Made by a program: the position numbers and the translations under genes. From Beijerinckiaceae bacterium (GTDB taxonomy: Bacteria; Pseudomonadota; Alphaproteobacteria; Rhizobiales; Beijerinckiaceae), in contig CANCSY010000162.1 in the NCBI GenBank assembly GCA_947380915.1, positions 1 to 7,074 of the forward strand: a stretch of DNA of 7,074 nt, read 5' to 3'. The notes under the pieces were generated by a model that worked only from the letters and a program-made list of their open reading frames with translations, did not search any database and was not told the DNA's origin. Of this stretch, positions 1 to 5,814 are shown piece after piece. The first letter of the stretch is position 1, and every line of letters begins with the position of its first letter.

Positions 1-818
1 TCCCATGACAGGAAGGTGGTCTGGGGGGCGATCATGGTCACGCCCGCCCGCATGGCGGCCTCGCGCAGGCGCGTCTGCATGGCGGCCTCGGCGGCGGCGA
101 GCTGGACGCGGTCGTTGACGCCCATGACCTCGTCTTCGGGCGCCAGCACCACGACCGCCCGCTGGCCCGCCGCCCGCGCCAGGGCGACCACGTCGGTCAG
201 GTAGAATTCCTTCTGGGCGTTGTCATTCCCCACCCGGTCCAGCAGGTCGAGGGCCTGCGCGCCCGCGATGGCCATGACACCCGCGTTGCAGAGGGTGACG
301 GCCCGCTCGGCCTCCGAGGCGTCCTTCTGCTCGCGTATCGCGACGAGTTCGCCCTCCTCCCGCAGCAGGCGCCCGTAGCCCGTGGGATCGCGCGCCTCGA
401 AGCCCAGCACGGCCACGGCGGCGCCCTCCTTGAGGGCGGCGCGCAGGGCGGCGTAGGTCTGGGGGCGGATGAGGGGCGTGTCGGCGAAAACCACCAGCAG
501 TTCGCCGCAGCCCAAAGCCAGGGCTTCGCGCGCCCGCAGGGCCGCATGGGCGGTGCCAAGCCGGTCACGTTGTTCAAATACCTGCGCTTTTGGGGCGAGG
601 CGTGAAACCTCCGCGGTCACATCCGCGCGATCTGGTCCCACGACCACCGCCACGCGGTCGGCGCCGGCCTCCATGACCCCCGCCAGCACATGGGCCAGCA
701 TGGAGCGCCCCGCAACGGCGTGCAGGACCTTCGGACGGGCGGATTTCATGCGGGTTCCCTCGCCCGCGGCGAGGACCACGGCGAGGCAATCGGCAGGGGA
801 GGGGGGCACATTCGTCAT
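1..818 (-). CDS. glmU: Bifunctional UDP-GlcNAc pyrophosphorylase / GlcN-1-P acetyltransferase GlmU (N-terminal 272 residues; C-terminus beyond window)
   Basis: My translation of the minus strand from the ATG at 818-816 is open to the window edge. GlmU acetylates glucosamine-1-phosphate and then uridylylates it to UDP-GlcNAc, the cytoplasmic precursor of peptidoglycan and LPS. The visible part is the uridylyltransferase domain plus the linker. The nucleotide-binding signature LAAGEGTRM is at residues 16-24, followed by PKVLH at 29-33. [10 protein letters not shown] is at 83-92, the metal-site segment FADTPLI at 111-117, DPTGYGR at 144-150, CNAG at 177-180, [12 protein letters not shown] at 198-209 and GVNDR at 233-237. 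All align in order with E. coli GlmU. The left-handed beta-helix acetyltransferase domain should lie off the left edge. No strong Shine-Dalgarno precedes the ATG, but no better in-frame start is seen. It is transcribed divergently from the glucan operon. The assignment is very secure. Confidence 0.96.
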   Translation of the reverse strand, partial: MTNVPPSPADCLAVVLAAGEGTRMKSARPKVLHAVAGRSMLAHVLAGVMEAGADRVAVVVGPDRADVTAEVSRLAPKAQVFEQRDRLGTAHAALRAREALALGCGELLVVFADTPLIRPQTYAALRAALKEGAAVAVLGFEARDPTGYGRLLREEGELVAIREQKDASEAERAVTLCNAGVMAIAGAQALDLLDRVGNDNAQKEFYLTDVVALARAAGQRAVVVLAPEDEVMGVNDRVQLAAAEAAMQTRLREAAMRAGVTMIAPQTTFLSW

Positions 819-941
819 GGGGAGGTCATCTCTGAGTCTTAACTGGATTGCTGTAAACCACGCGTCCAGCCCCGTCAGCAAAAAGCGCGATCCCTCTTTC
901 GGCGAAATTGCCCCTCGCGGAACGTCAATTTTGCAGTATAC

Positions 942-978
942 AGGAGCGCGCATGCAATTGCGCTGTCCGTGTGCGTAA
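942..978 (+). promoter_or_regulatory. Possible short leader ORF (8 codons) ahead of the glucan operon
   Basis: An AGGAG at 942-946 sits 5 nt before an ATG at 952, which opens an 8-codon frame (MQLRCPCA) ending in TAA at 976-978. This is a better ribosome-binding site than that of the opgG-like start at 998, which lies 19 nt further on in another frame. It could be a translated leader that couples or attenuates translation of the next gene, or a chance match. The sequence shows only the SD, start and stop. Confidence 0.25.
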
Positions 979-997
979 CTCTTTTTCCGGACTGTTG

Positions 998-2572
998 ATG
1001 TTCGAGCGTCGGATCGTGTTGAAGTATGGTTTGGCGGGCCTCGCGAGCCTGCTCCCGGGCGCCGTGGCCTCCCAGGCGCCCGCTCAAGCCCCCGTGGCGC
1101 CGCCTGCGGAGGCGGCAAAGCCTGCGCCGGAGCCGCCCCCCTTCGATCCCGCCAGCGTCAACGAGGCCGCCAGGGCCCTGTCGAAAAAGCCCTACAAGGC
1201 GCCCGCCGCCGACCTGCCGGAGGGCTTCGGTTCGCTCACCTTCGAGCAATATGCGGGCATTCGCAACCAGCCGGGCTCGGCCCTGTGGGCCAGCGAGAAT
1301 CTGGGCTACGCCATCGAGCCCCTGCACCGGGGCTTCGTCTACACGACGCCCATCAGCATCCATGTCATCGAAGACGGCGCGCAGCGGCGCCTGGCCTATA
1401 ATCCCGCCGATTTCACCTTCGGCCAGCTCAAGCCGCCCCCGGAGGGCAAGGATCTCGGCTTTTCCGGCTTCCGGGTTCTGCGCCTGCGCGAGGGCCAGCC
1501 GCCGGTCGAGGTGGCGAGTTTCCAGGGGGCGAGCTTCTTCCGCTCGCTGGCGCGCGGGCAGGGCTATGGGGTCACCGCCCGGGGCCTGTCGATCCGCACC
1601 GCCGATCCCAAGGGGGAGGAGTTCCCCCTGTTCCGCGCGGTCTGGATCGAGAAACCGGCGCTGGCCTCCGACGCGCTGGTGATCCATGCGGTGCTGGATA
1701 GCGAGAGCGTGTCGGGCGCCTATCGCTTCACCCTGCGGGCGGGCGAGGCCACGATCATCGACACCGAATGCACCCTGTTCCCTCGGGTGAATCTCGACCA
1801 TGTGGGCATCGGCGCCATGGCCGCGACCCATGTGTCCGGCACCCTCGACCGGCGGCGCAGCGATGATGTGCGCCCGGGCATCTATGACGTGGCGGGGCTG
1901 GCCATGCTCAACGGCAAGGACGAGTGGCTGTGGCGGCCGGTCTCCAATCGCGAGACCCTGCAACTCTCCGCCTTCGTGGACGACAATCCCAGGGGCTTCG
2001 GCTTTCTCCAGCGGGACCGCGAATTCGGACGCTTTCTGGACGACGACAACCGCTGGGAGCGCCGCCCCTCTCTCTGGATCGAGCCCATCGGCGACTGGGG
2101 CCAGGGCAATGTGACCCTCGTCGAGATTCCCTCGGAATCCGAGGTCAACCAGAACATCATCGCCTATTGGCGTCCCCGCGCGGCGATGAACGCGGGCGCG
2201 GAGGTCATGTTCGCCTATCGCCAGCTCTGGTGCTGGACCCCGCCCGAACGGCCTACCGGCGCCACGGTCACGCTGTCGCGTGGGGGTCGGCCGCCCGGCG
2301 CCCCGGCGAACACACGCCGCCGCCGCTTTATGGTCGATTTTAACGGCGATATCATCGGCGACCAACAGAGAAGCGCGGAGATCGCCCCGCAGATCGTCGC
2401 CTCGCCGGGGACCGTGTCCTCGGTGCGGACCTTCATCAATAGCGAGCGCAAGACCTATCGCGTGACCTTTGACGTGGATCCCGGCAATGAGGGCCTGAGC
2501 GAGCTGCGGCTTCAACTGGAGGTGCAAGGCAAGCCCGTGTCTGAAAGCTGGATGTATAGATGGACGCCCTGA
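998..2572 (+). CDS. opgG: OpgG/OpgD (MdoG) family periplasmic glucan biosynthesis protein with Tat-like signal
   Basis: This 524-residue protein belongs to the MdoG family, periplasmic proteins needed to make or trim osmoregulated beta-glucans. E. coli OpgG has 511 residues and OpgD 551. The N-terminus MFERRIVLK followed by a hydrophobic stretch (about 10-22) fits a twin-arginine signal, with possible cleavage after GAVA near residue 24. A Pro/Ala-rich linker follows (about 26-50). Family blocks seen are [15 protein letters not shown] (296-310), [17 protein letters not shown] (330-346), [21 protein letters not shown] (starting 358) and NIIAYW (386-391). The last ~120 residues form the Ig-like C-terminal domain. 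A Tat signal is typical of OpgD, while adjacency to opgH is typical of OpgG, so the paralogue name is uncertain. OpgD homologues have been shown to be beta-1,2-glucanases. The frame is open back to a TTG at 908, but the residues before ATG 998 look like no signal peptide. A weak GGA (989-991) precedes 998. The stop codon lies inside the opgH start region. Confidence 0.9.
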   Translation: MFERRIVLKYGLAGLASLLPGAVASQAPAQAPVAPPAEAAKPAPEPPPFDPASVNEAARALSKKPYKAPAADLPEGFGSLTFEQYAGIRNQPGSALWASENLGYAIEPLHRGFVYTTPISIHVIEDGAQRRLAYNPADFTFGQLKPPPEGKDLGFSGFRVLRLREGQPPVEVASFQGASFFRSLARGQGYGVTARGLSIRTADPKGEEFPLFRAVWIEKPALASDALVIHAVLDSESVSGAYRFTLRAGEATIIDTECTLFPRVNLDHVGIGAMAATHVSGTLDRRRSDDVRPGIYDVAGLAMLNGKDEWLWRPVSNRETLQLSAFVDDNPRGFGFLQRDREFGRFLDDDNRWERRPSLWIEPIGDWGQGNVTLVEIPSESEVNQNIIAYWRPRAAMNAGAEVMFAYRQLWCWTPPERPTGATVTLSRGGRPPGAPANTRRRRFMVDFNGDIIGDQQRSAEIAPQIVASPGTVSSVRTFINSERKTYRVTFDVDPGNEGLSELRLQLEVQGKPVSESWMYRWTP

Positions 2573-4758
2573 CCGATCACCATGAGGAGCCCGCATCAGC
2601 GGGCCTTCGGGATGCGCCTGCGCCGGTCGAGGCGGATCATTGCATGCCGCCCGCGGCGCTGCTGCCCATGCCCACCCAGAGCCTTCGCCAGTTCGACGCC
2701 AGCGAGCGGCGCAAGCTGCAAGCGCCCGGTCTGTGGCGCACGCCCTGGCTTTCGCGGCTTTTCGTGTTCGGTGGCGGGCTGGCCCTGACCGCCTATGGCG
2801 CCTCGGAAATGTATGGCGTCATCAACATCGGCGCCATCACGACCCTGAAATGGGCGCTGCTGGTGCTCTTCGTCTGCAATTTCTCCTGGATCGCCATCGC
2901 CTTCACCAGCGGTCTGCTCGGCTTTGGCTGGCTGCTGACGCAGGGTCGCGCGCGCCCCGTGGCGCCCGGCGCCCTGAAGGCCCGCACCGCCATCGTCATG
3001 CCCATCTACAACGAGGCGCCCTCGCGGGTCTTCAGCGCCATGCAGGCGATCCACGAAGACGTGGCCGCCACGGGGCTGGGGCGCCATTTCGACTGGTTCT
3101 TCCTCTCCGACACCACCAATCCCGACGTCTGGATCGCCGAGGAGCGGGCCTTCATCGCCATGCGCGGGCGTCTTGGCCCGCAGGCGCGGATCTTCTATCG
3201 GCGCCGCCCGAAGAACACGAGCCGCAAGGCCGGCAATATCGCCGATTTCGTCACCACCTGGGGCGGCGCCTACGAACATATGGTGGTGCTGGACGCCGAC
3301 AGCCTGATGACCGCCGACGCCATCATCGCCCTCACCGGCGCCATGGAGGCGGACCCGGATGCGGGCATCATCCAGTCCCTGCCGCTCATCATCAACCGCA
3401 ACACCATGTTCGCCCGCGTGCAGCAATTCGCGGCGCGAATCTACGGGCCGGTCATCGCGGCTGGGCTCGCGGTCTGGTCGGGGCGCGATGGCAACTACTG
3501 GGGCCATAACGCCATCATCCGCACCCGCGCCTTCGCCGACCATTGCGGCCTGCCGGACCTGCGGGGCCGCCCGCCCTTCGGCGGCCATATCCTGAGCCAC
3601 GACTTCGTCGAGGCGGCGCTCATCCGGCGCGCGGGCTATGCGGTCTACATGCTGCCGACGCTCGGCGGCAGCTATGAGGAGAGCCCGCCCTCCCTGATCG
3701 ATCTGGCGGCGCGTGATCGGCGCTGGTGCCAGGGCAATCTGCAGCATTCGCGGGTCATCACCGCCAGGGGGCTCAAGCTCGCGACGCGCCAGCATTTCGC
3801 CACGGGCATCATGAGCTATCTGGCCTCGCCCTTCTGGATGGCGCAGCTGATCGTGGGCATCGTGCTGGTGTTTCAATCGGCCTATATCCGGCCCGAATAT
3901 TTCACCAACGAGTTCCGCCTCTTTCCCGCCTGGCCGCGCTTTGACGCGGAGCGCGCGCTGGCCCTCTTCGGCCTCACCATGGCGGTGCTGCTGGCCCCCA
4001 AACTCATGGGCCTGCTGATCGCCCTTTTCGACAAGGCGACCCGGCGGGCGAGCGGCGGCGGCTTGCGGCTCGTCGGCTCCGCACTGGTGGAAACCCTGAT
4101 GTCCGCCCTCTTCGCGCCCGTGATGATGGTGATCCAGACCGGCTCGGTGGTGCAGATCGTCTTTGGTCGCGACACCGGCTGGAACCCGCAGCGGCGCGAT
4201 GACGGCTCCATCCCCTTCTCCAGCATCGTGCGCCGCCATCGCTCCCATGTGGCTTTGGGCTTTGTGACGCTGATCGCGGGCCTGCTCATCTCGCCCTCGC
4301 TGGTGGCCTGGATGTCGCCCACCATCGCGGGGCTGATCCTGGCGATCTTTCTGTCCTGGGGCAGCGGCATGCTGTCCCTGGGCCTCGCCCTGAAGCGCAT
4401 GGGCCTGCTGCTGACGCCCGAGGAGACGAGCCCCCCGCCGGTCGCCACCCGCGCCAATGGGCTTGCGGCGGAACTGGCGAGCGAGAACCTCGACGAGGCC
4501 GACGGCATTCTGGCGATCCACGCCGACCCCGCCTTCCGCGCCCTGCACGAAGCCTTCCTGCCCCCCTTTAGCCCCCATGTGCGCGGCGTGGTGGATCCGG
4601 ACCGGGCGGTGGCCGAAGCCAAGCTGAACGACGCCGACAGCGCCGAGGAAGCCGCCCGCTGGCTCCGCCCCAAGGAGCGCAACATCGTCCTGCAGGACCG
4701 TGCGCTGCTGGCCCTGCTGGCGAGGCTGCCGAGGACGGCGCCGGTGAGGGTGGAGTAG
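2560..4758 (+). CDS. opgH: Glucan glucosyltransferase OpgH (MdoH), inner-membrane GT2 enzyme
   Basis: This 732-residue family-2 glycosyltransferase polymerises the glucan backbone from UDP-glucose at the inner membrane. Motifs seen are VMPIYNE (146-152), FLSDTTNPD (181-189), KAGNIADF (223-230), the DxD-type VLDADS (243-248), HDFVEAALIRRAG (347-359) with the likely catalytic Asp348, and the R-x-x-R-W block RDRRWCQGNLQH (385-396). Hydrophobic spans lie near 66-85, 95-125, 417-441, 464-490, 507-535, 563-583 and 587-611, with a cytoplasmic tail after 612. It overlaps the upstream OpgG/D gene by 13 bp, so the two are surely co-transcribed and probably translationally coupled. E. coli OpgH has 847 residues. 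Here the segment before the first membrane span is only about 65 residues, so the N-terminal region that in E. coli binds FtsZ is much shorter. An alternative start is ATG 2644 (residue 29), preceded by a better SD (GAGG at 2629-2632). Confidence 0.95.
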   Translation: MDALTDHHEEPASAGLRDAPAPVEADHCMPPAALLPMPTQSLRQFDASERRKLQAPGLWRTPWLSRLFVFGGGLALTAYGASEMYGVINIGAITTLKWALLVLFVCNFSWIAIAFTSGLLGFGWLLTQGRARPVAPGALKARTAIVMPIYNEAPSRVFSAMQAIHEDVAATGLGRHFDWFFLSDTTNPDVWIAEERAFIAMRGRLGPQARIFYRRRPKNTSRKAGNIADFVTTWGGAYEHMVVLDADSLMTADAIIALTGAMEADPDAGIIQSLPLIINRNTMFARVQQFAARIYGPVIAAGLAVWSGRDGNYWGHNAIIRTRAFADHCGLPDLRGRPPFGGHILSHDFVEAALIRRAGYAVYMLPTLGGSYEESPPSLIDLAARDRRWCQGNLQHSRVITARGLKLATRQHFATGIMSYLASPFWMAQLIVGIVLVFQSAYIRPEYFTNEFRLFPAWPRFDAERALALFGLTMAVLLAPKLMGLLIALFDKATRRASGGGLRLVGSALVETLMSALFAPVMMVIQTGSVVQIVFGRDTGWNPQRRDDGSIPFSSIVRRHRSHVALGFVTLIAGLLISPSLVAWMSPTIAGLILAIFLSWGSGMLSLGLALKRMGLLLTPEETSPPPVATRANGLAAELASENLDEADGILAIHADPAFRALHEAFLPPFSPHVRGVVDPDRAVAEAKLNDADSAEEAARWLRPKERNIVLQDRALLALLARLPRTAPVRVE

Positions 4759-4767
4759 GGGGGGTGG

Positions 4768-4810
4768 GGCATTTGGCAGTCGGCAGTCGTAGGGCTGCGG
4801 CGGTGAACCA
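4768..4810 (+). repeat. Dispersed intergenic repeat, copy 1 (direct repeat of 5632-5674)
   Basis: This 43-bp stretch matches 5632-5674 with a single mismatch (T4774 versus A5638). The last 36 bp (4775-4810 and 5639-5674) are identical. It starts 9 nt after the opgH stop, behind a G-rich run, and contains heptamers of the form GGCAGTC. The two direct copies flank the toxin-antitoxin pair. This copy lacks the complementary right arm present at the second copy. Its function is unknown; it resembles a REP-like or other short dispersed intergenic element. Confidence 0.9.
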
Positions 4811-4817
4811 GCCACCA

Positions 4818-4846
4818 TCAACGGGTTTTCGCGCCCGTTGACTTTT
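4818..4846 (+). terminator. Possible weak terminator hairpin after opgH
   Basis: TCAACGGG (4818-4825) pairs perfectly with CCCGTTGA (4834-4841) around an 8-nt loop, followed by CTTTT. The stem is perfect but the T tract is short and interrupted. Its right arm overlaps the -35 hexamer of the next promoter, so it may end opgGH transcription just where the toxin operon begins. Confidence 0.45.
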
Positions 4847-4866
4847 GTGCGCCATTGGCGTATACT
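4838..4866 (+). promoter_or_regulatory. Sigma70-type promoter of the toxin-antitoxin operon
   Basis: TTGACT (4838-4843) and TATACT (4861-4866) are separated by exactly 17 bp, so each hexamer matches the sigma70 consensus at five of six positions. It lies 32 bp before the toxin ATG. It is the strongest promoter-like signal in the window. Confidence 0.8.
4850..4860. promoter_or_regulatory. Candidate operator: 11-bp perfect dyad within the promoter spacer
   Basis: CGCCATTGGCG is a perfect CGCCA/TGGCG inverted repeat around a central T. It fills the spacer directly next to the -10 element. Xre-type antitoxins usually repress their own operon by binding such dyads, so this is the first candidate HigA site. 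A second, weaker dyad (AATG..TA / TA..CATT) lies at 4870-4885, near the expected transcription start. Confidence 0.55.
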
Positions 4867-4898
4867 TTTAATGATTATATCCATTTACAGAGCGCGTC

Positions 4899-5261
4899 AT
4901 GTTCAACGCTGGGGCTTATGGGATCACCATTGCGGAACTCCCGTTTTTTGAAGCTGACGCAAAGGCTGTTTTCACGGAGCCTGAATATGAAAGTCTGATC
5001 CTGTTTCTGGCGGACCATCCGGACGCAGGCGATCTCATTCCCGACACCGGGGGCGTGAGGAAACTGCGGTGGCGCGCCCGTGGACAAGGCAAGCGAGGGG
5101 GCGCTCGCGTGATCTATTATTTTCGCGATTTGAACGCGCCGCTTTATCTGCTTGCGGTTTACGCCAAAGGCGAAAAACTGAATCTGACAGAGGCGGAAAA
5201 GAAGCAAATGCGAAGACTTGTCGATCAAATCGTCAATGCGCTCGCAGCGCGGCGCAGGTGA
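4899..5261 (+). CDS. higB: HigB-2-like toxin (RelE/HigB family mRNA interferase) of a type II TA module
   Basis: This 120-residue basic protein has the hallmarks of HigB-2/RelE toxins, which bind the ribosome and cleave mRNA in the A site. Blocks seen are GDLIP (44-48), TGGVRKLRW (50-58), KRGGARVIYYF (65-75), LYLLAVYAKGEKLNLT (82-97) and a C-terminal helix rich in Lys/Arg. These line up in order with Vibrio cholerae HigB2 as I recall it. The N-terminus is about 8-10 residues longer than is usual, with no internal ATG as an alternative. The SD is weak (AGAG at 4889-4892) although the promoter is strong. The gene is first in its operon, the toxin-first order typical of hig modules, and ends 54 nt before the antitoxin. 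My hand GC count of 4921-5220 is about 55%, well below the neighbouring chromosomal genes, which suggests acquisition by transfer. Confidence 0.88.
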   Translation: MFNAGAYGITIAELPFFEADAKAVFTEPEYESLILFLADHPDAGDLIPDTGGVRKLRWRARGQGKRGGARVIYYFRDLNAPLYLLAVYAKGEKLNLTEAEKKQMRRLVDQIVNALAARRR

Positions 5262-5278
5262 ACCAAACGGCATTTTCA

Positions 5279-5294
5279 AAGCCTTCGAAGGCTT
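5279..5294. repeat. Perfect 16-bp palindrome between toxin and antitoxin
   Basis: AAGCCTTCGAAGGCTT equals its own reverse complement. It ends 9 nt before the antitoxin SD. It could be a protein-binding site (a second operator or an internal antitoxin promoter control), or in RNA a 6-bp hairpin with a TCGA loop that influences antitoxin translation or mRNA processing. Confidence 0.8.
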
Positions 5295-5303
5295 GATGGA
5301 AAC

Positions 5304-5309
5304 GAGGAG
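5304..5309 (+). promoter_or_regulatory. Strong Shine-Dalgarno of the antitoxin gene
   Basis: GAGGAG lies 6 nt upstream of ATG 5316 and fixes that start. The contrast with the weak toxin SD would favour excess antitoxin synthesis from a shared transcript. Confidence 0.75.
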
Positions 5310-5315
5310 AGCAAG

Positions 5316-5624
5316 ATGTCGGGCCGCAAGATTCTGGCGGGACTGGAGCAGGCGCTGGAGCACGCCTCGGGCGGGCTGACTGCGAAGGAGCGCCGCATCC
5401 ATGTGGAGCCCAGCGTCGATGTGCGCAACATCAGACGCAGGCTCGCCCTCACCCAGCAGGCTTTCGCGGCCCAGTTCGGCTTCAGCGTGGCGGCGGTGCG
5501 CCATTGGGAACAAGGCAGCCGCGTCCCCGAGACCTCTGCGCGCATCCTCCTGACCCTGATCGACCGGGACCCGGACTATGTTCTGGCGGCCCTGGGCATG
5601 GAGAAGGCCGCGACCAGCGGGTGA
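5316..5624 (+). CDS. higA: HigA-2-like antitoxin, Xre-family helix-turn-helix repressor
   Basis: This 102-residue protein would neutralise the upstream toxin and repress the operon. The N-terminal 35 residues (MSGRKILAGLEQALEHASGG and on to RIHVEP) have the form of the HigA-2 N-terminal toxin-binding segment. An Xre/Cro HTH follows: VRNIRRRLALTQQAFAAQFG (36-55) with helix 2 at 46-55, and the recognition helix SVAAVRHWEQGSRVP (57-71). The WEQG-x-R-x-P pattern is characteristic of this antitoxin group. The C-terminal helix (73-93) probably supports dimerisation. GC content is about 70% in two stretches I counted, unlike the toxin, so the two genes differ in composition. A long inverted repeat begins at the base after its stop codon. 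Confidence 0.88.
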   Translation: MSGRKILAGLEQALEHASGGLTAKERRIHVEPSVDVRNIRRRLALTQQAFAAQFGFSVAAVRHWEQGSRVPETSARILLTLIDRDPDYVLAALGMEKAATSG

Positions 5625-5720
5625 GGCAGTCGGCATTAGGCAGTCGGCAGTCGTAGGGCTGCGGCGGTGAACCAACGCCCCTCTTCCCGAATGCCGACTG
5701 CCTACTGCCGACTGCCTTTT
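5625..5720 (+). terminator. Long imperfect hairpin with terminal TTTT, probable terminator of the TA operon
   Basis: The left arm 5625-5653 and right arm 5688-5716 are inverted copies that match at 27 of 29 positions. They are separated by a 34-nt loop and followed directly by TTTT (5717-5720). The arm begins at the base after the antitoxin stop. Both arms are built of four GGCAGTC-like heptamers (GGCAGTC, GGCATTA, GGCAGTC, GGCAGTC on the left). The form suits Rho-independent termination, but the arm is longer than usual for a terminator and its sequence belongs to a repeat family, so it may be a repeat element used as a terminator. Confidence 0.7.
5632..5674 (+). repeat. Dispersed intergenic repeat, copy 2
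   Basis: This is the direct copy of 4768-4810, at 42 of 43 identical positions, 864 bp further on. It comprises the distal part of the hairpin's left arm plus most of the loop. Unlike copy 1 it has the complementary right arm, so it appears to be part of a more complete element. Confidence 0.9.
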
Positions 5721-5730
5721 CAACACAAAC

Positions 5731-5759
5731 TTGGCAAGAAAACGCGCGCCCGCTAAACT
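5731..5759 (+). promoter_or_regulatory. Candidate promoter of the methyltransferase gene
   Basis: TTGGCA (5731-5736) and TAAACT (5754-5759) are 17 bp apart, matching five and four of the six sigma70 consensus bases. It is placed after the hairpin and upstream of the methyltransferase start, so this gene probably has its own transcription unit. Confidence 0.5.
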
Positions 5760-5782
5760 GATCGGCGACTGAATCGCTGATC
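5760..5782. promoter_or_regulatory. Candidate operator: 23-bp imperfect dyad at the methyltransferase transcription start
   Basis: The sequence from G5760 to C5782 is symmetric about G5771. Nine pairs are Watson-Crick, one is G-T and one is mismatched (C5769/A5773). It begins at the base after the candidate -10, so a bound protein would block initiation. The binder is unknown; autoregulation by the methyltransferase or control by the HigA-like regulator are possibilities only. Confidence 0.4.
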
Positions 5783-5814
5783 GGACCCGCCATGCCCCTT
5801 TGCAGTGCCTCGCC

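Noticed and set aside
197..789. Minus-strand frames at 197-577 and 574-789
   Set aside because: They are in a different frame from glmU, which is open over the whole of 1-818 with all expected motifs. Their junction is not evidence of a frameshift.
819..951. Search for promoters of glmU and of the glucan operon in the divergent gap
   Set aside because: A TATACA at 937-942 has no suitable -35 partner at 15-19 bp, and candidates on the minus strand match only half of the consensus, so none is reported.
908..997. Upstream TTG or GTG starts for the OpgG/D gene
   Set aside because: The added residues contain no signal peptide and would bury the RR motif about 34 residues in. ATG 998 gives a normal Tat-like N-terminus and a family-typical length.
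875..2596. Long open frame of 573 codons on the minus strand opposite the OpgG/D gene
   Set aside because: It is antisense to a gene with clear family motifs, has low-complexity His/Gly/Arg-rich translation and no recognisable domain. Such frames are expected opposite GC-rich genes.
2596..4884. Long open frame of 762 codons on the minus strand opposite opgH
   Set aside because: It is an antisense shadow of opgH, with a compositionally biased product and no motifs.
5625..5716. Heptamer repeats considered as a CRISPR array
   Set aside because: The units are 7 bp and contiguous with no spacers, and the arms are inverted rather than direct arrays.
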